From NCBI GenBank assembly GCA_913062955.1, contig CAJXZP010000033.1, positions 1-41,783 on the forward strand: a DNA stretch of 41,783 nt, read 5' to 3'. The stretch is from an uncultured Flavobacteriales bacterium (GTDB lineage Bacteria > Bacteroidota > Bacteroidia > Flavobacteriales_G > Salibacteraceae). The notes under the pieces are model-generated. The model ran no database searches and was not told the origin of the DNA. It saw only the letters and a list, made by a program, of their open reading frames with translations. Made by a program: the position numbers and the translations under genes. Positions 1-6,939 of this stretch are shown in pieces. The number at the start of each line of letters is the position of its first letter. The stretch's first letter is position 1.

Positions 1-477
1 GATGTAAACGGAATTTGGGGTGGTTACCAAGGTGAAGGCGCCAAAACGGTTATTGCTTCGAAGGCATATGCCAAAATCTCGATGCGTTTGGTTCCCGATC
101 AAGATCCAGATGAAATTACCGAATTGTTTACGAAACATTTTGAAAGTATTGCTCCTTCAAGTGTAAAAGTAAAAGTAACTGCACATCATGGGGGACAGCC
201 TTACGTTTCGCCAACAGATTCTATTGCGTATGCAGCGGCTAGTAAAGCCATGGAAGAAGCGTTTGGTAAGAAACCAATTCCAGTGCGTTCGGGAGGGTCT
301 ATTCCAATTGTTTCTCTGTTTGAAAAAGAATTAGGGATGAAAACTATTTTGTTTGGTTTTGGATTGGATTCGGATGCTATTCACTCTCCAAATGAACATT
401 ATGGATTGTTTAATTTCTATAAGGGAATTGAAACCATTCCTTATTTCTACAAGCACTTCACAGAAATGAAGAAGTAA
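1..477 (+). CDS. M20 family dipeptidase, C-terminal 158 codons (5' truncated)
   Basis: The reading frame is open from base 1, so the gene starts before the window; the first visible residues are DVNGIWGGYQGEGAKT. The visible part covers the end of the dimerisation domain and the last part of the catalytic domain of a zinc-dependent M20 (ArgE/DapE/carnosinase-like) peptidase. Family marks are the HHGG segment, the SGGSIPIV segment and the GLDSDAIHSPNE segment, whose His is the usual last metal ligand. M20 dipeptidases cut dipeptides in the cytoplasm or periplasm; the N-terminal signal, which would decide the location, is missing. The gene ends at TAA and is followed 21 bases later by a hairpin terminator. 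Substrate cannot be told from this fragment. Confidence 0.88.
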   Translation, partial: DVNGIWGGYQGEGAKTVIASKAYAKISMRLVPDQDPDEITELFTKHFESIAPSSVKVKVTAHHGGQPYVSPTDSIAYAAASKAMEEAFGKKPIPVRSGGSIPIVSLFEKELGMKTILFGFGLDSDAIHSPNEHYGLFNFYKGIETIPYFYKHFTEMKK

Positions 478-498
478 GATTTTTCTTTTAAATAGTAG

Positions 499-529
499 AA
501 AGCCTCACCGGAAATGTGGGGCTTTTTTT
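499..529 (+). terminator. Rho-independent terminator of the M20 peptidase gene
   Basis: Stem AGCCTCAC/GTGGGGCT (8 bp, one G-T pair) with loop CGGAAAT followed by a run of seven T. It lies just after the M20 stop codon. A nearly identical hairpin sits at 1254-1285. Confidence 0.85.
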
Positions 530-540
530 GTGAGGTATTT

Positions 541-645
541 TGGCATCTCCCCGAATCATGGAAAACATGAATCGGGGCCACGCTTTCCACTATATCTTTT
601 GTCGTTCCTCCAAAAGGATGCCGCTGCAATCGTTAATGCAGACCA
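541..645 (-). ncRNA. Candidate structured RNA element, copy A (minus strand)
   Basis: Read on the minus strand this stretch shares long blocks with 1471-1580: GCATTA, GCAGCGGCATCCTTTT and AAAAGATAtAGtGGA-AGC. An inner stem pairs 594-601 with 611-619. Towards its 3' end is a strong hairpin, 549-560 against 566-577 (CCCCGA/TCGGGG core, one mismatch). GGCATC at the 5' side could also pair with GATGCC at the 3' end. No ORF worth keeping covers it. I recall similar sequence downstream of genes in other Flavobacteriia, but I cannot name an RNA family with certainty. It could be an independent RNA or a DNA-level repeat. Confidence 0.5.
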
Positions 646-760
646 CCCTTTCAGGCTTAATTGTATCTAGATTATTTCCAAATTGATTGAATTGGAACTA
701 GGGGGTGTTGTTTAGGTATGACCGCTACTCTATTGATAATGAAATAATTACGCGGAAGTA

Positions 761-793
761 TTTTTGCTTTTTGTTTTTTTTAGCATAGATTTG
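761..793 (+). promoter_or_regulatory. Bacteroidota-type promoter before the small lipoprotein
   Basis: A -33-like TTG ending at 766 and a -7 box TAGATTTG at 786-793, separated by 19 bases, fit the Bacteroidota consensus TTG-N17-20-TAnnTTTG. The start codon lies about 36 bases further on. Confidence 0.55.
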
Positions 794-829
794 GTTTGAA
801 ATTAGTAACCATTAAAATCTAGTGTCAGG

Positions 830-1228
830 ATGAATAAGTCCCTACTAAAATATTTATTAATTGGGGTTGTTACCCCTATTTTGATAGGCTGCAGTGAACC
901 CCGACTTGATAGCAGTAAGTGGCATGTAATAGCATTAACCCCCGTTACTGAAACCGGTTTAGATAGTCTGAGTTTGGTGGAAATCGTTTTGCTTTCAAAT
1001 ATGGACTCCTTAAATGAACCAAAAATGTTACTATTAGAAAACGGAAGTATTTCCATTCTGACTGCAAATAATGAAGTTCTGATCAAGGAGGATTTCGAAA
1101 TTAAGGAGGAATTGAAAAACGGACGATACGAAATAAGGATTGGTGATAACGATGCAATTTTCAGTACTAAAAAAGGAGATTCATACCTAATAGTCAATAA
1201 TGGACGCTATCAGTTAAAAAGATTTTAA
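830..1228 (+). CDS. Small predicted lipoprotein of unknown function (132 aa)
   Basis: The protein begins with a lysine-containing N-terminus, a hydrophobic stretch and a lipobox ILIGC, so Cys21 is the likely lipidated residue and the protein should be membrane-anchored. The rest, about 110 residues, is rich in alternating hydrophobic strands (LLENGSISIL, YEIRIGDNDAIF, SYLIVNNGRYQL), which suggests a small beta-sandwich or lipocalin-like fold; this is inference, as I do not recognise the family. It has its own promoter upstream and a terminator 26 bases downstream, so it looks like a single-gene unit. An opposite-strand frame over the same bases has no start context or family features and is taken as a shadow. 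Confidence 0.7.
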   Translation: MNKSLLKYLLIGVVTPILIGCSEPRLDSSKWHVIALTPVTETGLDSLSLVEIVLLSNMDSLNEPKMLLLENGSISILTANNEVLIKEDFEIKEELKNGRYEIRIGDNDAIFSTKKGDSYLIVNNGRYQLKRF

Positions 1229-1253
1229 ATAACGAATTATCTTCCTAATTAGG

Positions 1254-1285
1254 AAAGCCTCACAGGAGAATGTGGGGCGTTTTTG
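1254..1285 (+). terminator. Rho-independent terminator of the small lipoprotein gene
   Basis: Hairpin AGCCTCAC / GTGGGGC with loop AGGAGAAT, followed by GTTTTTG. It closely resembles the terminator at 499-529 in stem, loop and flank. Confidence 0.75.
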
Positions 1286-1347
1286 TGTGCGGTTTTTAAG
1301 GTCAATCTTCTCCTATCTCCTTTAACTCAAATTGCGTCTTGTTCTTA

Positions 1348-1430
1348 GGAGAACGGTTTTTTGTTATGGGTGGTAACAGAATTCGGATTTTGTAGGTACT
1401 ATTAGTGGACGAACGAAAACCGTATTCTCC
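1348..1430 (+). repeat. Long-range inverted repeat next to structured element copy B
   Basis: GGAGAACGGTTTT at 1348-1360 is complementary to AAAACCGTATTCTCC at 1416-1430 except for a two-base bulge; about 55 bases lie between. It may be the 5' part of a larger structured RNA that includes 1471-1580. The rest of the 1286-1470 stretch holds no gene that I can support. Confidence 0.4.
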
Positions 1431-1470
1431 CTTGGGCCTGTGCGGAGTAATTTGTGTTAGAAGTAGTAAA

Positions 1471-1580
1471 AAGGCCCGCATTAGGGATAGCAGCGGCATC
1501 CTTTTTCCTTTTTTTGGAGGAAAAAGATACAGCGGAGAGCCCGACCTTTGGATGAGGAACGAAGCTAAGGGAATGCCCAA
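1471..1580 (+). ncRNA. Candidate structured RNA element, copy B (plus strand)
   Basis: This stretch matches copy A (541-645, other strand) in blocks GCATTA, GCAGCGGCATCCTTTT and AAAAGATAcAGcGGAgAGC. The inner stem 1498-1508 with 1519-1528 (TTTTTCC with GGAAAAA) is replaced in copy A by TTTTG with CAAAA, so the bases change on both sides while pairing is kept. GGCAT near 1495 could pair with ATGCC near 1573. Short frames exist on both strands but have low-complexity, unfamily-like products. It is not itself followed by a T-run on the plus strand; the next hairpin (1594-1630) serves the opposite strand. Confidence 0.5.
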
Positions 1581-1593
1581 GAAAAAATAATAA

Positions 1594-1630
1594 GACAAAA
1601 AAACAGGATCCACATATGTGAATCCTGTTT
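1594..1630 (-). terminator. Rho-independent terminator of the beta-helix lipoprotein gene
   Basis: A 14-bp stem with one mismatch (AAACAGGATtCACA against its complement) and a two-base loop, followed on the minus strand by a run of seven T. It lies about 50 bases after the stop codon at 1678. Confidence 0.85.
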
Positions 1631-1677
1631 CTATCGGAGTTTCTATATATTAGGGATATACAGAATTTTTAGTCTAG

Positions 1678-2955
1678 TTAAAGAGTTGCCGTCCAATTGG
1701 CTGTCCAGTCGTCACCAGAGGTAACTGCACCAATGTAGTTCGCAGAGTTGAACCAAGTTCCTAAGGTAGATGGATCAGTAGACTCAGAACCGGTGTATGT
1801 TCCAACATATCCGTTTAGGAAAGAGGTATCCGTGACCCCGTTTTTAGCATCGTTTTCAAATTTGTCACAACTTTTCCAAGCGTTCGCATTCGTAGTAGAG
1901 GAGATAGATGAAGTAACCAGTAAAGAACCATCGTTCATGTTGTCTTCCGTTTGAGTGGATGGAGATTCATCCGAAACTCTATAGCCATGTTTTGGGGCAT
2001 TAATAACGATAGCATTATAGATTTTACCTTTAGTTCCTGCTCTTAAACGGAAACCGGTGTTTGATCCATCTCCATCATCCATTAACATCACAGTGATGTT
2101 GGATAAAGTAGGGTTTGAAAATGGGGTAGCTGCGTTATCATCACCGTTGTTGTCACATTCAAAACCTCTATCTCCTTTGTCGGTATGTTGGTTCACCACT
2201 AAAAATTGTCCGTTTCCAGTCCAACCTTGAGTCCAATCAAATGAGTCATCGTGGTTTCCTGTAGATACACAGTAACGGATGCTTACCGATCCTCCAAAGA
2301 ATTCGAAACCATCGTCTGCACCTCTATACGCTTGTAGGTAAGATACATCGGTGCCTGAACCTACTCCTTGGAATGCAAAACCATTTAATTCGTTATCCGT
2401 ACCTAAAATACGACCCGCATACTCCACTCGGATATATTTCATCATCCCTGAGTTATCGTCAGATTCGTTACCACCGTAAGTTCCAGTTCCTCCTTCACCT
2501 TCAGCAGTACCCCCTGTTACATTAATAGGAGCGTAACCGTTAATAATAATTCCTCCCCAATCACCAGGAGTAGGGTTTGATTTGATAGTCGTAAATACAA
2601 TAGGAGCGTTAGCGGTTCCTTCGGCCATTATTTTTCCTCCTTGAGCAATCGCTAAAAATGGAGTTGTGCCATCATCTGCCGCTTTAATAGTGGTTCCAGC
2701 TTCAATCGTTAAAGTACTCCCCTCTTTTACAAATACACCCGCTGATAATAACCAGTTTTGGGATGCCGTAAATGTGTAATTTGTGTTGATGGTTCCCACT
2801 ACTTTTTTGTAAGAGTTTCCGTCAATATCTACATCTGTTACCGTGTATGTTTTGGTGTCTGTGTTTGTTGTTTCATCCTCATCCTTTTTACATGAAGACA
2901 ATCCTAGAACGGCAGTTAAAGCAAATAATCCTGCGATTTGTGTAAATTTTTTCAT
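1678..2955 (-). CDS. Beta-helix-like surface lipoprotein, TonB receptor partner (425 aa)
   Basis: I start at the ATG at 2955 rather than further upstream, because it gives a proper signal peptide ending in the lipobox LSSC, with Cys22 lipidated and an acidic KKDEDE stretch behind it, a pattern linked in Bacteroidota to export to the cell surface. The mature part has repeated short strands and turns (a right-handed beta-helix-like pattern) with many Asp, Gly and Asn; motifs such as LTIEAGTTIKA, WGGIIINGYAPIN and DDGFEFFGG are typical of a Bacteroidota family found beside TonB receptors. The receptor gene lies upstream on the same strand, 195 bases away with a terminator between them. The ligand is unknown; a SusD-like capture role is inference. 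Confidence 0.75.
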   Translation of the reverse strand: MKKFTQIAGLFALTAVLGLSSCKKDEDETTNTDTKTYTVTDVDIDGNSYKKVVGTINTNYTFTASQNWLLSAGVFVKEGSTLTIEAGTTIKAADDGTTPFLAIAQGGKIMAEGTANAPIVFTTIKSNPTPGDWGGIIINGYAPINVTGGTAEGEGGTGTYGGNESDDNSGMMKYIRVEYAGRILGTDNELNGFAFQGVGSGTDVSYLQAYRGADDGFEFFGGSVSIRYCVSTGNHDDSFDWTQGWTGNGQFLVVNQHTDKGDRGFECDNNGDDNAATPFSNPTLSNITVMLMDDGDGSNTGFRLRAGTKGKIYNAIVINAPKHGYRVSDESPSTQTEDNMNDGSLLVTSSISSTTNANAWKSCDKFENDAKNGVTDTSFLNGYVGTYTGSESTDPSTLGTWFNSANYIGAVTSGDDWTANWTATL

Positions 2956-3100
2956 TTCGAATTTTGTTTGTTTTTTTCGTTTTAAACTTTGATGCAAATA
3001 ACGGGTGCACTTGTTATTTTGGACTTAAGCCATCATTAACGAATGTTTACTAAAACCCAACTTATGTTAAGGAATTGTTGCCTTGAAAAATAGGGGCGAG

Positions 3101-3131
3101 TAAAAAGTCCCGTTACCCATATAGGTAACGG
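3101..3131 (-). terminator. Rho-independent terminator of the TonB receptor gene
   Basis: Perfect 8-bp stem CCGTTACC (3110-3117) and GGTAACGG (3124-3131) with a six-base loop; read on the minus strand it is followed by GACTTTTTA. It separates the receptor from the downstream lipoprotein gene, which must then have its own promoter or depend on read-through. Confidence 0.75.
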
Positions 3132-3150
3132 CCCCATTGTTTTGTACGTG

Positions 3151-6003
3151 TTAATTTCCAAAGATCTTGTACACCAAAGTAGCGCCAACATCTATCCCTT
3201 TTTGATACGAATCAACAAGTGTGTTTTTGTTGCCTTGTGTAGACTCTTGTTCTACTTGAATTTCTGGATTTAACAGGTTGTTGGCCGATACATTAAACTG
3301 CCAGTGTGGACCTAAATCATTTTTCCACGTGAAGTTTAAAGTATGGATGGCTTGTTCATAGGCATCTCCAATGTTTTGACGACCTACCGCATAGAGTCTT
3401 CTGCTAAAATAGTTATAAGAAAGGGTAGCGGATGTTTTATACTTTTCTGTAAATCGTTTTTCATACATTAAATCAGCATTGGCTAAAATGGGAGATGCAC
3501 CTTGCAATGGTCGGTTAGGATTGTTTGCGGTAACTCCCTTGGTAATGTCAATTTCAACAGTAGAGTAGATGTAAGAAAAGTTACCTCCTACCCCAAAGTT
3601 TCTGAATGGCGAATCGGTAGCGACAAAATTCCTGAATTTCTTGATGAACTCTAATTCGACTCCATAGGCTTGGGCCGACTTGGCATTTTGATAGGTTAAT
3701 AAGATTCCAGAGGCCGAACCTACCGTAACCTGTTCAATAGGTTGATCAATCATTCTACCAAACACCGTGACCGAATATAAATCTCCGGAATTAGGGTAGC
3801 GTTCAAATCGTAAATCAATATTGGTATTACTCGAGTTTTTTAATAAGGGGTTACCTTGTTTTACTTTACCGCCAAAGAATTCCCGATACTGAAATGGAGC
3901 TAACTCTTTAAAGTTTGGTCGGGTAACGGTTTGAGACGCTACAAAACGTAAAGAAGACTTTTTGTTGGGCGAATATTTAAAAGAAACCATGGGTAAAATA
4001 CTCAAGGTATCAATCACTTCCTTTTGAATATATTCCGGGTCTAATGGACTTGATTGGCTTCGGTATCTAATTTCTTGGTAACTTTTTTCAACTCGAACAC
4101 CAGCGTTAGCATACCATTTGGTATTAAAGTGGTAATCTATAGAACCATATCCAGAATGTAAATAAAGAGCACCTTCGGTGGCCGACTCTGGACGAGATTC
4201 CTCCCGTTGGCTAAAATATTCTAAGGCGTGGTTTTCGTTATTTATATAGTGGTCCGGGTTATCCGCATCCACGTTTTCAAAACCATTAGCGGGATTGATA
4301 CCTTTTAAATTATGCGAGTAAAATTTGAAATCTTGAGCTCTATTTTTTATTCGACCCTGGTAACCACCCGTAACCGTCATTAAGGGCTTATTGGAGGAGT
4401 CTGATTGGATCACATATTTCCCATTTATAGCAAAGTTAATTTCGCTCTCTTCCAAGTACATGTAATACCGATGTTGATCTGCTACGTTGTCTGTTAAGAA
4501 TCGGTATTTCGTTCTATCGGTTGACCCCGGCTCATGCGTCCAAATTAATTGACGTCTGTCGGGTTCTTTACTTCCTGTGACTTGATACGCTGTATACCAA
4601 TCTAAAGTCAGTTTATCATCCATTAATTTATGAGAACCCAAAATTTGGTTTGACCATAACTTGTTTTGAACCCACGTATATCTTCTGGAAAAAACATCTC
4701 CTAAGTTGTCATAATCCCAATGATAACCATCTGTTTCTCTCACATCGTTATCCGAAAGGTTTACAAACAAGGTGTTGAATTTAATATTGTTATTGGTATT
4801 GAATCGGTAATACAATGACCCTAAACCAGAGGTTCGTGTACTTTGAACACTTGAGTTATAGGTGTAGTCGATCAGGGTAGCATCTTGCGCATTCACAACT
4901 CGATGTATTCCAGAAAGATTATGCGACTTGTTTTCGAACGATCCTAATACTAGAAACCCAAATCCTTTTGTATTCTCTTCTTTTCCGTAAAAGTTACCTA
5001 GGTTAAAACCAAACTTGGAGTTTGCCGGAGCTTTAATGGTACTTGGGTTAAAGTTTTTTTCGAAAGGAATACCCGGATATGTCGGGTTTCTAGTTGGATC
5101 ATCACTATTATATAGTGTGGTATTGGGATGGTCCATGTCATTAAAAGTGGCGTTTAACGCACTTGGAACGGAACGAGTACCATCATCAAAACCAAAGTAA
5201 TCCGTAGCCCCACCGGTATAAGTCATGGCGTTTTTTCCCGTGGTTAGGGAATTAATACCTAATCCTCCATATACATTGAACGTCTTTTTTTCGGGATAGT
5301 CTTTGGTGTTGATGTTAATGGATGCGCCTGATACATCACCCATTTGATTTGGGGTGAATGTTTTGGCTACCGTTAAACTCTGAACCACCGAGGTTGGAAT
5401 AATATCCAAGGGGATTACTTTTTTATCTGGATCTGGACTCGGTAATGGAATCCCATTTAGGTACGCATTGTTGTAACGATCACCAAGTCCACGTACCAAT
5501 ATGCTTCCGGCTCCCGCTTGCGATATGCCCGACATTTTTGATAAGCCTTCTTGGACATCACTGGCTCCTTTTTTAGATAACTCTTTGGCTCCAATTTTTT
5601 CTTCCAAACCGGTAGCTTCTTGTCGTTCCATCATCAATGCCGATTCAGATTCACGGCTTTTCTTGGCCACTACTTGCACCGCTTTTAAGGAGAATGATTT
5701 TTGACGCATTTCAAAATTCAAAGAATACATTTCTCCTTCTTTTACATGCACTGTTAAAGTGTCTGCCTCGTAACCTGTAAAACTCACCACTACTTGATGT
5801 ATCCCGGCCGGAACACTGATTTGGTAATTCCCGTCAAAATCGGTCATTCCTCCCGTAGTCGTTCCTACTAAATATACACTGGCAAATGGTACAGGTTCCT
5901 TCTTCCCATCTAACATTTCTGTCACCACTCCCTTAATGGTTCCATTTGCTACTCCTGCTAACGCGAACGCTAATCCCCAAAATAATAATCCGATTTTTTT
6001 CAT
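3151..6003 (-). CDS. TonB-dependent outer membrane receptor with carboxypeptidase-regulatory-like domain (950 aa)
   Basis: The order of parts is: a signal peptide ending near residue 21 (GVANG); a CarboxypepD_reg-like beta-sandwich at about 22-95 (GVVTEMLDG, TDFDGNYQISVPAG); a plug at about 125-240 with VRGLGDRYNNAYLNGIPLP and the GASININTKD end; then a long outer-membrane barrel with many aromatic strands, ending in VGATLVYKIFGN. It imports a ligand too large for porins, using TonB-ExbBD energy. It is followed by a beta-helix lipoprotein on the same strand and is divergent from a two-component system. No SusD homologue is adjacent, so the lipoprotein is the likely partner. The ligand cannot be read from sequence; phosphate- or phosphoester-linked uptake is only a guess from the neighbouring PhoB/PhoR-like pair. 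Confidence 0.9.
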   Translation of the reverse strand: MKKIGLLFWGLAFALAGVANGTIKGVVTEMLDGKKEPVPFASVYLVGTTTGGMTDFDGNYQISVPAGIHQVVVSFTGYEADTLTVHVKEGEMYSLNFEMRQKSFSLKAVQVVAKKSRESESALMMERQEATGLEEKIGAKELSKKGASDVQEGLSKMSGISQAGAGSILVRGLGDRYNNAYLNGIPLPSPDPDKKVIPLDIIPTSVVQSLTVAKTFTPNQMGDVSGASININTKDYPEKKTFNVYGGLGINSLTTGKNAMTYTGGATDYFGFDDGTRSVPSALNATFNDMDHPNTTLYNSDDPTRNPTYPGIPFEKNFNPSTIKAPANSKFGFNLGNFYGKEENTKGFGFLVLGSFENKSHNLSGIHRVVNAQDATLIDYTYNSSVQSTRTSGLGSLYYRFNTNNNIKFNTLFVNLSDNDVRETDGYHWDYDNLGDVFSRRYTWVQNKLWSNQILGSHKLMDDKLTLDWYTAYQVTGSKEPDRRQLIWTHEPGSTDRTKYRFLTDNVADQHRYYMYLEESEINFAINGKYVIQSDSSNKPLMTVTGGYQGRIKNRAQDFKFYSHNLKGINPANGFENVDADNPDHYINNENHALEYFSQREESRPESATEGALYLHSGYGSIDYHFNTKWYANAGVRVEKSYQEIRYRSQSSPLDPEYIQKEVIDTLSILPMVSFKYSPNKKSSLRFVASQTVTRPNFKELAPFQYREFFGGKVKQGNPLLKNSSNTNIDLRFERYPNSGDLYSVTVFGRMIDQPIEQVTVGSASGILLTYQNAKSAQAYGVELEFIKKFRNFVATDSPFRNFGVGGNFSYIYSTVEIDITKGVTANNPNRPLQGASPILANADLMYEKRFTEKYKTSATLSYNYFSRRLYAVGRQNIGDAYEQAIHTLNFTWKNDLGPHWQFNVSANNLLNPEIQVEQESTQGNKNTLVDSYQKGIDVGATLVYKIFGN

Positions 6004-6069
6004 TGGTGTATCTATAAATACAGAATTCTTAAAGGCTGGTTATAATTTTAAATACCCTTAAATGTGCGG

Positions 6070-6077
6070 CAAAAGAA
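6070..6077 (-). promoter_or_regulatory. Possible -7 box for the TonB receptor gene
   Basis: On the minus strand TTCTTTTG matches TAnnTTTG at all but one position and lies about 67 bases before the receptor ATG. No -33 TTG is found at the normal distance; the 11-bp repeats at 6100-6126 sit there instead, as expected for an activator-dependent promoter. Confidence 0.35.
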
Positions 6078-6099
6078 CGCCTCGAATAAGACCTCTAGC

Positions 6100-6126
6100 T
6101 TAAGACTGCTTTAAGTTTGGGTTAAC
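6100..6126. promoter_or_regulatory. Three direct repeats with an 11-bp period, operator candidate
   Basis: TTAAG starts at 6100, TTAAG at 6111 and TTAAC at 6122, exactly 11 bases apart, in the region shared by the receptor and the response regulator gene. OmpR/PhoB-family regulators bind direct repeats with an 11-bp period, so this is a plausible site for the regulator encoded at 6247. Confidence 0.45.
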
Positions 6127-6214
6127 TAAATCGAGGTATGTTAAGCCAATATTAAATTTATTACTTTGATCAGTGGCAACCTGTAAATTCAGTTTTATGT
6201 AAATGTTAATACGC

Positions 6215-6222
6215 TAATTTTG
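6215..6222 (+). promoter_or_regulatory. -7 box for the response regulator operon
   Basis: TAATTTTG fits TAnnTTTG and lies 24 bases before the ATG. No TTG is found 17-20 bases upstream, so the promoter may need an activator. Confidence 0.45.
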
Positions 6223-6246
6223 GAGTGTTTTAAAAACTAAAATTTA

Positions 6247-6918
6247 ATGAAGAATCATAAAATTCTTTTAGTGGATGATGATCCAGACATCCTAGAGTTT
6301 ATTGAATATAACCTTAAAAAGGAAGGGTTTGAAGTAGCCACGGCAAACAATGGTTTGGATGCCGTTAAATTGGCGCAGTCCATTCAGCCCGATTTAATTC
6401 TACTCGATGTAATGATGCCCGAATTGGATGGGGTAGAAACCTGTGCTAGAATTAGAGAAATCGATGCCTTAAAGCATTCTAGGATTGCGTTTTTAACGGC
6501 TAGAGGCGAAGATTATTCTCAAATTGCAGGTTTTGAAGCTGGTGGAGATGATTACATTTTGAAGCCCGTTAAACCTCGGGTTTTAGTGAGTCGTATTAAG
6601 GCCTTGTTAAGACGGAATATTGGGGGAGATGTAGCGGAAGAGAATACTTCAGGAATTCATATAGACCGGGAAAAATATGAGGTAAATAAAGACGGTACGA
6701 GTATCTCCTTACCTAGAAAAGAATTTGAATTGTTAGACTTATTAATGTCTAAGCAAGGCAAAGTATTTACCCGTGAGGTAATTTTATCTGCCGTTTGGGG
6801 AGAAGAAGTGGTGGTAGGCGATCGCACCATTGATGTCCATATTCGTAAATTGAGAGAGAAATTGGGGAACGAATTTATTACCACTATTAAAGGGGTGGGT
6901 TATAAGTTTACTGCTTAA
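6247..6918 (+). CDS. OmpR/PhoB-family response regulator (223 aa)
   Basis: The N-terminal receiver domain (about 1-120) has the acidic pair in LLVDDD, the phospho-acceptor Asp54 in LILLDVMMPE, the Thr in FLTARGE and the Lys in ILKPVKP. The C-terminal winged-helix domain (about 130-223) has the LPRKEFELL, RTIDVHIRKLREKL and GVGYKF segments. It should be phosphorylated by the kinase encoded 21 bases downstream and bind DNA as a dimer on direct repeats. It is close in layout to PhoB of phosphate regulons, but several Bacteroidota regulators look alike, so I do not give it a symbol. The divergent TonB receptor is a likely target because the spacing between the genes holds an 11-bp repeat. Confidence 0.9.
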   Translation: MKNHKILLVDDDPDILEFIEYNLKKEGFEVATANNGLDAVKLAQSIQPDLILLDVMMPELDGVETCARIREIDALKHSRIAFLTARGEDYSQIAGFEAGGDDYILKPVKPRVLVSRIKALLRRNIGGDVAEENTSGIHIDREKYEVNKDGTSISLPRKEFELLDLLMSKQGKVFTREVILSAVWGEEVVVGDRTIDVHIRKLREKLGNEFITTIKGVGYKFTA

Positions 6919-6939
6919 TAGCCTTTCTTTGCCAAAGTG

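Noticed and set aside
561-692. 42-codon plus-strand frame beginning near the copy A hairpin
   Set aside because: It starts inside the hairpin, has no signal or family pattern, and is not preserved in copy B.
802-1197. 131-codon frame on the minus strand
   Set aside because: Lies fully over the lipoprotein gene, which has promoter, lipobox and terminator; the minus-strand product has no family features.
1302-1613. Frames on both strands over the second non-coding stretch
   Set aside because: They cross the structured element and the minus-strand terminator, with low-complexity products; RNA or repeat reading is better supported.
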